Source of the DNA: 2-12-FULL-35-15 sp036386835
GTDB taxonomy: Bacteria; Bacteroidota; Bacteroidia; 2-12-FULL-35-15
NCBI GenBank assembly: GCA_036386835.1
Contig: DASVUX010000050.1
Location: forward strand, 12,087-76,086
DNA: 64,000 bases
Reading direction: 5' to 3'
Program-made: the position numbers and the translations under genes
The notes under the pieces: model-generated
What the model saw: only the letters and a program-made list of their open reading frames with translations
Databases searched by the model: none
What the model was told of the DNA's origin: nothing
Shown: piece after piece, positions 52,085-59,444 of the stretch
Layout: each line of letters begins with the position of its first letter
Numbering within the stretch: the stretch's first letter is position 1

Positions 52085-52307
52085 CTCGATAGTTTTATGT
52101 AAAAATATGTTTTTTCCAAAAGAAGTATCCAATAAATACTTGAAATCTGAATCACTTGATTAGCAAGGGAACCAGGGAGGGTTATTAACAAAAACGCCAT
52201 TTATCAACATTTCTTGATTTTTTATGTCTTAAAACTTGCTTCGTATAAGCATTCTGTTATACATTAGTTCAATATAATTTAATGTTTAACCCAAAAACAA
52301 AACAAAA

Positions 52308-52583
52308 ATGAACAAAGCAGAATTAGTTGACGCAATCGCAGCTGAGTCAAAATTGACAAAAGCTGATTCACAAAGAGCATTAGATGCATTTGTTACTGCA
52401 ACATCAAAAGCGCTTAAAAAAGGCGACAGAGTTGCATTAGTAGGTTTCGGATCATTTTCAGTTTCTAAAAGAGCTGCACGTAACGGCCGCAATCCACAAA
52501 CTGGAAAAGCAATTAAAATTGCTGCTAAGAAAGTTGCTAAGTTTAAAGCTGGCGCTGAATTAGCTAAAACAGTTAACAAATAA
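52308..52583 (+). CDS. hup: HU family DNA-binding protein
   Basis: 91 residues. HU is a small dimeric nucleoid protein that bends DNA. MNKAELVDAIAAESKLTKAD, the GDRVALVGFGSFSVSKRAAR segment and the DNA-binding arm RNGRNPQTGKAIKI with its conserved proline are diagnostic. It is a single-gene unit with a 223-base AT-rich leader in which no exact promoter match was found, closed by a bidirectional terminator. Confidence 0.96.
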   Translation: MNKAELVDAIAAESKLTKADSQRALDAFVTATSKALKKGDRVALVGFGSFSVSKRAARNGRNPQTGKAIKIAAKKVAKFKAGAELAKTVNK

Positions 52584-52604
52584 GATCTGTCAACTACAGA
52601 ATAA

Positions 52605-52635
52605 AAAAAGCCTCCGGAATCCGGGGGCTTTTTTT
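52605..52635. terminator. Bidirectional terminator between hup and the convergent gene
   Basis: AAAAAGCCTCCGG, loop AAT, CCGGGGGCTTTTT (one G-U pair). A-run and T-run on the two sides make it usable in both directions; the next minus-strand gene ends at 52641. Confidence 0.85.
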
Positions 52636-52640
52636 ATTAG

Positions 52641-53252
52641 TTATTGATTATCGAACCTGATCTTTCCTTTCCTGGTTTGTTTAATAGAATCCGGTTCATG
52701 CTTGACAGTGTCCGCGGTAAAAGCTACATCTCCCAGCATCATGATCTCAACATCTCCTTTTTCGGGCACACAATTGCTCTTGCTATTGACCTCTGAATTT
52801 TTTGGTTGTGTTTCTTCGCTTGAAATAGTATCACCCATCAGGCGCTTTTCAACCACTTCGCCTTTTTTTAACCTGGCGGTATCAAGTGCTGAGATCTTTC
52901 CAACCACCTCACCCTGTTGAGTACTGCAGCTGAACAGGGTCGTTCCAAATACAATGAACAATGCAAATGCTCTCACCGGGGACAATTTCCGCGGCAGCAG
53001 ATGAAGAGGAATAAAGAGCTCCGCCTGCTTAGCAGGTTCATCTAATTGTTCAGGAATGAAACGCCCGCAAATCTTGTTTCCGGTTTGTTCAGCAAAGAAC
53101 TCTTTTATCTGGGCAGTGGTTTTATTTGTAAAATCGATCACCGTTTTAGCGCACTTGCCGCAGAATGCGCCTTTTTCATTGGGTTTCATCTTATTCCAAT
53201 CCTCATGACATGGTTTTGGAATGCTGAGCTTTATTTCATTTTGAGTTTCCAT
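52641..53252 (-). CDS. Membrane protein with N-terminal cysteine motif, unknown function
   Basis: 203 residues. The N-terminal ~70 residues contain CHEDWNKMKPNEKGAFCGKC and KTVIDFTNKT, later ICGRF, a cysteine pattern (C, CxxC, C) that recurs at the start of many uncharacterised Bacteroidota proteins and may bind metal. One membrane segment follows (about 90-110, VRAFALFIVFGTTLFS), then a polar, probably periplasmic tail rich in Glu, Lys and Ser. The N-terminus would be cytosolic. It is convergent with hup. No function can be assigned. Confidence 0.6.
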   Translation of the reverse strand: METQNEIKLSIPKPCHEDWNKMKPNEKGAFCGKCAKTVIDFTNKTTAQIKEFFAEQTGNKICGRFIPEQLDEPAKQAELFIPLHLLPRKLSPVRAFALFIVFGTTLFSCSTQQGEVVGKISALDTARLKKGEVVEKRLMGDTISSEETQPKNSEVNSKSNCVPEKGDVEIMMLGDVAFTADTVKHEPDSIKQTRKGKIRFDNQ

Positions 53253-53310
53253 TTGATTAGGTTTTTACCCTGTGATGCAGCAATTGAAAACAATCCATAA
53301 ACAATATTCC

Positions 53311-53318
53311 TATATTTG
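53311..53318 (+). promoter_or_regulatory. Candidate -7 element of the TPR-SpoIIE gene
   Basis: TATATTTG is an exact TAnnTTTG match 22 bases before the TTG start. A TTG at 53284-53286 is 24 bases upstream, slightly longer than usual. Confidence 0.45.
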
Positions 53319-53340
53319 AGGTCTACTGCATTCCATAAAA

Positions 53341-55302
53341 TTGAGAAAACTCATTTACATACTAGCATTGTTGTTTCTTGTCAATACGGCCTTTGCAAAA
53401 AATAAAGACCTGACTGATAGTTTAGTCAATAGCCTGTCACTCACAATGACAGATACGCAGCGGGTGAATACACTGAATGCAATAGCCCGGAACCTGAATG
53501 ATTATCCTGACAGCAGCTATAAATTTGCATCCCGGGCATATGAACTTGCCGATAAAATAAATTTTTTAAAAGGAAAAGCGACTTCTCTTTCCTGCTTTGG
53601 TGAAATATATAATGCAAAGGGGAATTATGACCTTGCCCTGAAAAACCTGCGTGAATCATATTCGCTGTATGAGGAAGCAGGCGACAGGACTGCCATGAAC
53701 AGTGTTATGAATTCAATCGGAAATACTTATCTTGGAAATAAAGAATATGAAAAGGCACTCGGGGCTTTCAGGACGTGTTACCGCTTAGGCACTGAACTAA
53801 AAAACAACCGTACTATCGCAATCGCAGCGTTTGGCATTGGGAATATCTTCGGGAATACCGGCAAAATGGATAGTGCCTTTAAGTATCTTGACATAGCACT
53901 GGCAATGTTCAGGGAACAGAAATTTACATATGCTGAGGCCATGACTTATGCACAGATAGGTCAGCTCAAAGATGCACAGAAGGAATATTCCTCTTCCCTG
54001 GTAAATCTTGAGAAAGCGATGGAACTGTTTAAACAGATTGATCATGCATACGGAATAGGCGTTACTTACCAGGCTATTGGTAAAACCTATTATGATATGG
54101 GTGAAAAGGAAAAAGCATTGGATAATTATTTAAAGTCCTACCGGATCCACGAACAGCGAAATGCATTTGATAATTTAAAGGAATCAAGCGAATCGATCTA
54201 CCAGGTATATAAGGACCTGGGTGATATGAAGAATGCGTTGTTGTATCACGAAAAGTTTATGGATTATAAAGATTCTGTATTTAATGAAAAAAGCAGGAAA
54301 CAGCTTCTTGAGCTGGAAACCCAATATCAGACACGTGACAAGGAGAAGGAAATAAAACTTAAGAACCTGGCACTTGAAAAGTCACAGGAAGATGTTCACA
54401 ACCGGACCGTGTTCATGTATGTTTTTATTGGCGTTTCATTGATCTTTCTTTTCATGGGAGTTTTTGTTTTCAGGCAATACCGGGAAAAAAGGAAAGCAAA
54501 CAGTGAAATAATGCTTCAGAAAAATATCATAGAAGAAAAAAACAAAAGCATCACTGATAGTATACGCTATGCACAATATATCCAGCAATCGATACTGCCG
54601 GATAACGAAACCATAAATCGCTTAATACCGGAATCATTTGTTTTGTACCGGCCCAAAGATATTGTCAGCGGTGATTTTTATTGGATCTCATTATCGGGTG
54701 ATTACATTTATATTGCGGTGGTTGATTGCACCGGTCACGGTGTTCCGGGTGCATTTATGAGCATGGTTGGGCATAATGTGCTCAGCAATGCAATCAAGCA
54801 GCTATATCTCCCTTCTACTTCCGAATTGCTGAGTTTCCTGCAGGCTGAAGTAACAGATTTATTCAGCCAGAACTCTCAGAAATATAATGTGAGGGATGGA
54901 ATGGATCTTTCACTGGTGCGGGTGGATATGAAAAACAGGAAAATGCAGTTTTCCGGTGCCAATAACCCGGTTTATCACATCCATAATGGGGTGCTGGTTG
55001 AATATAAAGGAAACAAAGTCGCAATCAGCGCACAGAATGAGAACAAGGATTTCGTGTTTTCCTCACATGAAATTGATATTGACACTTCGGACATGATCTA
55101 TCTTTTTAGTGACGGATATGCGGATCAGTTTGGAGGCCAGAAAGGAAAGAAGTTTAAATACAAATCTCTGCAGCAGTTGTTATTGTCGGTCCACCGTAAG
55201 CCCATGAACGAACAATATAAGGTTTTGAATGAAACCCTGGAAGAATGGAAAGGGAACCTGGAGCAGGTAGACGATGTTCTTATTCTTGGGTTCAGGATTT
55301 AG
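53341..55302 (+). CDS. TPR sensor with SpoIIE-type PP2C phosphatase domain
   Basis: 653 residues with a TTG start at 53341, supported by the signal peptide MRKLIYILALLFLVNTAFA. The extracytoplasmic part (about 25-330) is TPRs (YDLALKNLRESYSLYEEAGD and others). A coiled-coil precedes a membrane helix (about 353-376), then a second coiled-coil and a cytosolic SpoIIE/PP2C serine phosphatase domain (about 405-653). Metal Asp residues lie in IVSGDFYW, VVDCTGHGVPGAFMS and LFSDGYADQFGG. Such proteins act in partner-switching signalling; no anti-sigma or antagonist gene lies nearby. Its stop overlaps the stop of the convergent gene. Confidence 0.88.
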   Translation: MRKLIYILALLFLVNTAFAKNKDLTDSLVNSLSLTMTDTQRVNTLNAIARNLNDYPDSSYKFASRAYELADKINFLKGKATSLSCFGEIYNAKGNYDLALKNLRESYSLYEEAGDRTAMNSVMNSIGNTYLGNKEYEKALGAFRTCYRLGTELKNNRTIAIAAFGIGNIFGNTGKMDSAFKYLDIALAMFREQKFTYAEAMTYAQIGQLKDAQKEYSSSLVNLEKAMELFKQIDHAYGIGVTYQAIGKTYYDMGEKEKALDNYLKSYRIHEQRNAFDNLKESSESIYQVYKDLGDMKNALLYHEKFMDYKDSVFNEKSRKQLLELETQYQTRDKEKEIKLKNLALEKSQEDVHNRTVFMYVFIGVSLIFLFMGVFVFRQYREKRKANSEIMLQKNIIEEKNKSITDSIRYAQYIQQSILPDNETINRLIPESFVLYRPKDIVSGDFYWISLSGDYIYIAVVDCTGHGVPGAFMSMVGHNVLSNAIKQLYLPSTSELLSFLQAEVTDLFSQNSQKYNVRDGMDLSLVRVDMKNRKMQFSGANNPVYHIHNGVLVEYKGNKVAISAQNENKDFVFSSHEIDIDTSDMIYLFSDGYADQFGGQKGKKFKYKSLQQLLLSVHRKPMNEQYKVLNETLEEWKGNLEQVDDVLILGFRI

Positions 55303-55820
55303 AGTGTTTTGTAATGCTCTCCGGTTGTTAGCCGCAATATTTTCCAAAAAATAATTTTACATCTTGAAATTATGTTCGGCCTGCGCTTTCTTCGCGGCAT
55401 CTTTCTTTCGCTCTTTATACGTGTAAATAAGCGCAAGGGAATAATTGTTGTGAATATCCCGCCTATTAATATACAGGCAATACCAGCGACCAAGTTTTCT
55501 TTTAATTGCAGCTGCAGCTCGAAGTATCCGGGCTCAGATTCCCTGTAAAGTATTTCGACTTCATCTCCAATCCCTTTATCAATATTATCAGCTGAGGAAT
55601 GTGATTTAGAGATCATCTTCTTTCCGTTAACTGTATATTCGACAACCGAGGAGAGATGAATTCGCTTCGCATGCTTATAGTCCCTGTCAGACAGTGAAGA
55701 GCTGAGCTCAGTATCTACAATTTTTCCGGTAGTCTTTATACCGAACAGCCTGAGGTCGATGTTCTTGAATATCATGATACTGCCGCCAATAACCCCTCCG
55801 ATACTTAGCAGTAAAAACAA
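55299..55820 (-). CDS. DUF3592-like membrane protein
   Basis: 173 residues from TTG at 55820. Two membrane segments (near the start, and about 108-128, LVAGIACILIGGIFTTIIP) flank a small beta domain with GKIVDTELS, VVEYTVNGKKM and GDEVEILYRESEPGYFE, as in DUF3592 proteins. A basic tail follows. The frame is open back to the pepT stop with no ATG; an upstream non-standard ATT (55862) would lengthen the first helix, so the start is uncertain. It overlaps the stop of the SpoIIE gene on the other strand. Confidence 0.65.
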   Translation of the reverse strand: MFLLLSIGGVIGGSIMIFKNIDLRLFGIKTTGKIVDTELSSSLSDRDYKHAKRIHLSSVVEYTVNGKKMISKSHSSADNIDKGIGDEVEILYRESEPGYFELQLQLKENLVAGIACILIGGIFTTIIPLRLFTRIKSERKMPRRKRRPNIISRCKIIFWKILRLTTGEHYKTL

Positions 55821-55865
55821 ACTGATGAGGAGCCCGAACCAGAAGTTTTCATGAGATTGAATTAA

Positions 55866-57107
55866 TTAACTGTTCTCCTCCCAGATCATTGCAAGGTTCA
55901 CAATTGTAGCCACCGCTTTTTCCATATCCTGTACAGATACCCATTCAAGTTTCGAATGAAATGCGTGTTCACCTGCAAATATGTTCGGACAAGGCAATCC
56001 CATATAAGAGAACCGGGAGCCATCCGTGCCGCCCCGAATACTGGAAAGAACAGGTTCAACCCCTGCACGTTTAATAGCTTCAAGCGCGTAATTCACAATT
56101 TCAGGATTCTTATCAAGCACTTTTTTCATATTCCTGTACTGTTCTTTCACTTCGAAATCAAAAGTGGAACGCGGATAGTTTGAAATAATCTTCGTAGTCA
56201 GTTCTTTCAGGAAATTCTCCTGGGACACCAGGCTTTCCTCATCAAAGGCACGGATAATAAATTGAAGTATCGTTTTTTCAATACCTCCGGATATGTTTAC
56301 CGGATGAACAAAAGGTTCTTTTTTCTCCGTGCTTTCCGGGCTCATTTTATCTTTTGGCAAAGCGGCAACAATTTCACTTGCAATCTTAATTGCGCTTTCC
56401 ATTTTATTTTTGGCAAAGCCGGGATGTGTACTTATACCATGAATAGTGATGGTTACACCATCTGCTGAGAATGTTTCATTTTCTATATGTCCAAGCTCTT
56501 CTCCGTCAATGGTATAGCCAAAATCTGCACCCAGCTTTTTCATGTCGGCTTTATCTGCACCACGGCCTATTTCTTCATCCGGGGTAAACAGGATCCTGAT
56601 GGTTCCGTGTTTGATGTCCGGATTCTTCATTAAATGATAAGCTGCGTCCATGATCTCAGCCACACCGGCTTTATTATCTGCACCAAGTAATGTAGTGCCA
56701 TCAGTGGTTATGATATCGTTGCCGATCTGCTTCATGAGAGAAGGATGTTCCTTGACCCTGATGATCTGGGTTTTGTCATTTTTAAGCTGAATGTCCCGGC
56801 CATCGTAATTGGTATGCACAACTGGGTTCACGTTCGTTCCTGATGAATCAGGGGAAGTATCCATATGGGAGCAGAAGCAGATCACAGGAACTTTTTTGGA
56901 AGTATTGCTTTCAATCGTAGCATATACATATCCGAATTCATCCATGTGTGCATCGCTGATCCCCATTTCAAGGAGTTCCTGAACTAACAGGCGGCCCAGG
57001 TCTTTTTGCTTTTCCGTGGATGGACAGGTTGGTGATTCAGGATCGCTTTGTGTATCGATCTTTACATATCTTAAGAAACGTTCGGTAACAGTATGGTTGA
57101 TGGTCAT
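55866..57107 (-). CDS. pepT: Peptidase T
   Basis: 413 residues from ATG at 57107 (MTINHTVTERFLRYVKIDTQSD), the normal PepT length. A longer reading to 57182 would run into a palindromic repeat and is rejected. It is a cytosolic M20 zinc tripeptidase. Metal and catalytic residues can be seen in CFCSHMDTSPD, LLGADNKAGVAEI and TPDEEIGRGAD; the DGEELGHIENETFSADG and RGGTDGSRFSYMGLPCPN motifs are PepT-specific. The DUF3592-like gene follows directly. Confidence 0.95.
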   Translation of the reverse strand: MTINHTVTERFLRYVKIDTQSDPESPTCPSTEKQKDLGRLLVQELLEMGISDAHMDEFGYVYATIESNTSKKVPVICFCSHMDTSPDSSGTNVNPVVHTNYDGRDIQLKNDKTQIIRVKEHPSLMKQIGNDIITTDGTTLLGADNKAGVAEIMDAAYHLMKNPDIKHGTIRILFTPDEEIGRGADKADMKKLGADFGYTIDGEELGHIENETFSADGVTITIHGISTHPGFAKNKMESAIKIASEIVAALPKDKMSPESTEKKEPFVHPVNISGGIEKTILQFIIRAFDEESLVSQENFLKELTTKIISNYPRSTFDFEVKEQYRNMKKVLDKNPEIVNYALEAIKRAGVEPVLSSIRGGTDGSRFSYMGLPCPNIFAGEHAFHSKLEWVSVQDMEKAVATIVNLAMIWEENS

Positions 57108-57146
57108 TGGTTGATTTGTTTTTAAGATTATCGGCTCACACACTTC

Positions 57147-57198
57147 CTCGACTCCGCTCGAAATGGCTTCGCGCGTTGTCATTTCGAGCGAAGTCGAG
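57147..57198. repeat. REP-like palindrome upstream of pepT
   Basis: Arm CTCGACTCCGCTCGAAATG (57147-57165), a 14-base GC-rich spacer, arm CATTTCGAGCGAAGTCGAG (57180-57198). The arms match at 18 of 19 positions. It lies in the 155-base divergent gap between pepT and the next gene. It resembles palindromic units that recur in Bacteroidota intergenic DNA; that statement is from memory and untested. Confidence 0.8.
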
Positions 57199-57237
57199 AA
57201 AGCGGGAAGGGGAATTATATTTAATCACGAATTACCG

Positions 57238-57245
57238 TATTTTTG
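57238..57245 (+). promoter_or_regulatory. Candidate -7 element of the DUF6495-like gene
   Basis: TATTTTTG matches TAnnTTTG, 17 bases before the ATG at 57263. The -33 region is not clear. Confidence 0.4.
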
Positions 57246-57262
57246 CCGAATAATCAAAATGT

Positions 57263-57730
57263 ATGAAATACAAACGACTGGCTACCGATGAATTAAAAGT
57301 GCTTGAACCTGATTTTATTAATTTTCTTGCCTCGATGCAGATCACAGGACCCGATTGGGAGAAAATGAAAAAAGAAGAGAATGAAAAGGCCAATGAACTG
57401 ATAGATGTATTCAGCGACCTTGTATATGATAAAGTCCTGGGTAAGATCTCTTACCTTGAATACCGCGATTCCAAGACGCTGAACCTTTTTTATTTTACCC
57501 AGGATAAGATGAAGCTAATAGGTTTGAGGGTAAAGGAAACAAGCTCATTGGACCTGACCGCTCCGGAAGTAATGGAACAGTGGAACAGCTCAAATAATGC
57601 TTCGGTCACGATCGTAAGCTCTGAAAAGAATTATGAGAAGGATAAACAAACCGAGGTTTTCGAGTTGCTCCAGGCCGGGTGCTTAATTACGGATGACAGG
57701 TTGTTTAAGTTGCTGAGTTCACTGGCTTAA
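57263..57730 (+). CDS. DUF6495-like cytosolic protein
   Basis: 155 residues, no signal peptide. MKYKRLATDELKVLEPDFINFLA, DWEKMKKEENEKANELIDVFSD and KISYLEYR resemble the DUF6495 family of Flavobacteriales-type genomes. The role is unknown. Mixed alpha/beta composition, acidic. Its TAA overlaps the TAA of the convergent thioredoxin-like gene. Confidence 0.65.
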   Translation: MKYKRLATDELKVLEPDFINFLASMQITGPDWEKMKKEENEKANELIDVFSDLVYDKVLGKISYLEYRDSKTLNLFYFTQDKMKLIGLRVKETSSLDLTAPEVMEQWNSSNNASVTIVSSEKNYEKDKQTEVFELLQAGCLITDDRLFKLLSSLA

Positions 57731-58293
57731 TTTTCCTCAATGATGTCGAGAATCTTCTCCATTTTCTTGTCGTCATACTTCCCTGAAGTTGTATAAGCCA
57801 CTTTGCCTGTTTTATCAAGCACGAAGAAATAAGGAACATCCCTCTTTTGAAAATCAAGTTCTTCTTTATAGGTTTTACCGCCATCATAAAATAAGAGATA
57901 TGGATGTAACTCTGGATCTGTCTTTGATTTGATCTTATCCTTGGAGGATTTACTGGCAAGCTGATTAGCACCCGTGAACATCGGGATGAAGTAGAGGTGA
58001 ATATCGTAATCATAGCTTACATCAAAAACATCCGCCTGTGATTCATCCGCCTTCCCGATAAATTTACTGTAAACAGGGTTTACCCATGATTTAAGATCAT
58101 CTTCCGCAGCGGTGCTGAATGCCATCGCGATCAATGTGTATTTTCCTTTTGTATCAGCCGGGATATTAACCATTTTTCCATCATATGCCTCGCAGGAAAT
58201 ATCAGGGAACATACTGCCTGTAACACCTGCAGGCCTGAAGCTGACAATTGATATTAAGGCTATAATGGAAAGGAAAGCTGCGGATCGTTTCAT
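57727..58293 (-). CDS. Exported thioredoxin-fold-like protein without CxxC
   Basis: 188 residues. The signal peptide reaches to about residue 20-25 (SFRPAG). The pattern MFPDISCEAYDGKMVNIPAD, KGKYTLIAMAFSTAAEDDL, then VPYFFVLDKTGKVAYTTSGKYDDKKMEKILDII follows a thioredoxin/TlpA-like fold, but the CxxC position is STAAE, so it is unlikely to be a disulfide oxidoreductase. The single cysteine lies near the N-terminus. The role is unknown. It lies downstream of the thiamine-binding-like gene on the same strand. Confidence 0.6.
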   Translation of the reverse strand: MKRSAAFLSIIALISIVSFRPAGVTGSMFPDISCEAYDGKMVNIPADTKGKYTLIAMAFSTAAEDDLKSWVNPVYSKFIGKADESQADVFDVSYDYDIHLYFIPMFTGANQLASKSSKDKIKSKTDPELHPYLLFYDGGKTYKEELDFQKRDVPYFFVLDKTGKVAYTTSGKYDDKKMEKILDIIEEN

Positions 58294-58337
58294 TTTTAAG
58301 GCTTTGGTATTTTGAATCGCTTAAATAATCGTGCCGA

Positions 58338-58607
58338 TTATTTAAGGATCTCAGGAAGTTTCTCCCGAGTAAGATCAAGTCCGGCAAGCTTCAGAACGAA
58401 TACCGCTTTGCCATTCTCAAATACGGACTTCATTTCGTCTTTCAAAACCGTCATCAACTCTTCATATTCACCGAATAATTGAGTGCTTAAGCCATTAACT
58501 TCAACGCGTATGTTTTTATTGTGTTTTATCCGTTGAATAAAATCTATTACTTTTTGTTCATAAGCATCTTCAAGTGCGTACATGCTGATTTCAACGGTAG
58601 CCTTCAT
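58338..58607 (-). CDS. YkoF/MTH1187-like small protein (possible thiamine-type ligand binding)
   Basis: 89 residues. MKATVEISMYALEDAYEQKV, then a helix, the strand IRVEVNGLSTQLFGEYEELM and the final FVLKLAG match the ferredoxin-like fold of the thiamine-binding MTH1187/YkoF group. In some relatives this domain binds thiamine or its precursor; whether this one does is inference. It is soluble and 44 bases upstream of the thioredoxin-like gene. Confidence 0.6.
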   Translation of the reverse strand: MKATVEISMYALEDAYEQKVIDFIQRIKHNKNIRVEVNGLSTQLFGEYEELMTVLKDEMKSVFENGKAVFVLKLAGLDLTREKLPEILK

Positions 58608-58643
58608 ATTATAAGATAAGGATTATTAAAATGAAATTGCGGA

Positions 58644-58720
58644 TTGTGGTTAGGTGTGCCCCGAAAGCTATCGATTGGCAAGGCGGTGCGATTATCAAAC
58701 AGCACAGCCTCAAACCACAA
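58644..58720. repeat. Inverted repeat between the cyclophilin and YkoF-like genes
   Basis: The outer arms TTGTGGTTAGGTGTGC (58644-58659) and GCACAGCCTCAAACCACAA (58702-58720) pair with small bulges around a GC-rich interior that includes CCCCGAAAGCTATCG. There is no T-tract on either strand, so it is not a simple terminator. It could be a mobile palindromic element or a structured RNA. Confidence 0.6.
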
Positions 58721-58732
58721 CCCTGAATGTAA

Positions 58733-59335
58733 TTATTTATTCATCTCTGCAAATACTTTCTCTGCCTTGAATTTCTTGGCAGGTTTACCTTTGCGGATGA
58801 TCTTCACTTTAATGATCATATCGCCCTGCTGGATAGCGTTAACAACATCCTGTCCGGATACTACATTTCCAAAAACAGTATGTTTTCCATCAAGCCATGG
58901 AGTAGCAACATGTGTTATGAAAAACTGGCTGCCGTTTGTGCCGGGCCCTGCATTGGCCATAGAAAGAATCCCGGGACCTGAATGTTTAAGTTCCGGAACA
59001 ATCTCATCCTTGAATTTATATCCGGGCCCGCCTGCACCATTTCCCTGCGGATCGCCTCCCTGGATCATGAAATTAGGGATCACCCGGTGAAATTTAAGGC
59101 TGTCGTAATAAGGTTTGCCTTCTTTTCGTGCTGTGTTTTTCATTTTGCCTTCTGACAGTGCCACAAAATTAGCGGTCGTCATCGGTACTTTTTCAAATTC
59201 AAGTTTAATCAGGATAATCCCTTTTGAAGTTGTCATTTCAGCATAAAGGCCTTTTTCGAGCTTTGGCTTTTTTTCTTTGGCAATGGCTGATAATACAAGG
59301 AACAGGAATGTGATTGCGAATAATATTTTTTTCAT
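58733..59335 (-). CDS. Exported cyclophilin-type peptidyl-prolyl isomerase
   Basis: 200 residues. A signal peptide ends near SAIA. The cyclophilin domain (about 28-190) has TTANFVALSEG, the active-site FHRVIPNFMIQGGDPQGNG with the catalytic Arg, GILSMANAGPGTNGSQFFI, WLDGKHTVFG and the lysine-rich C-terminus. It folds exported proteins in the periplasm. It has an upstream promoter and is divergent from topB. Confidence 0.95.
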   Translation of the reverse strand: MKKILFAITFLFLVLSAIAKEKKPKLEKGLYAEMTTSKGIILIKLEFEKVPMTTANFVALSEGKMKNTARKEGKPYYDSLKFHRVIPNFMIQGGDPQGNGAGGPGYKFKDEIVPELKHSGPGILSMANAGPGTNGSQFFITHVATPWLDGKHTVFGNVVSGQDVVNAIQQGDMIIKVKIIRKGKPAKKFKAEKVFAEMNK

Positions 59336-59366
59336 AAAGCAATTGTGATCATGGTTTTTAACATTC

Positions 59367-59400
59367 CAAATTTACTTAAAAAATGTTGATAAAACATCAA
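59367..59400 (-). promoter_or_regulatory. Candidate promoter of the cyclophilin gene
   Basis: Minus strand: TTG (59400-59398), 23 bases, TAAATTTG (59374-59367, an exact TAnnTTTG match), 31 bases before the start codon. Confidence 0.5.
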
Positions 59401-59444
59401 ATCATTCTTCCATAAAACCCGATACCATTGCTAATTTTGAGGAT

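Noticed and set aside
57108..57182. N-terminal extension of pepT by 25 residues
   Set aside because: The extra codons lie partly in the palindromic repeat; PepT proteins start near MTINHTVTERF.
59432..59439. TAATTTTG as a promoter giving a leaderless topB mRNA
   Set aside because: It is only five bases before the ATG, overlaps a plausible AGGA ribosome site, and has no -33 partner.
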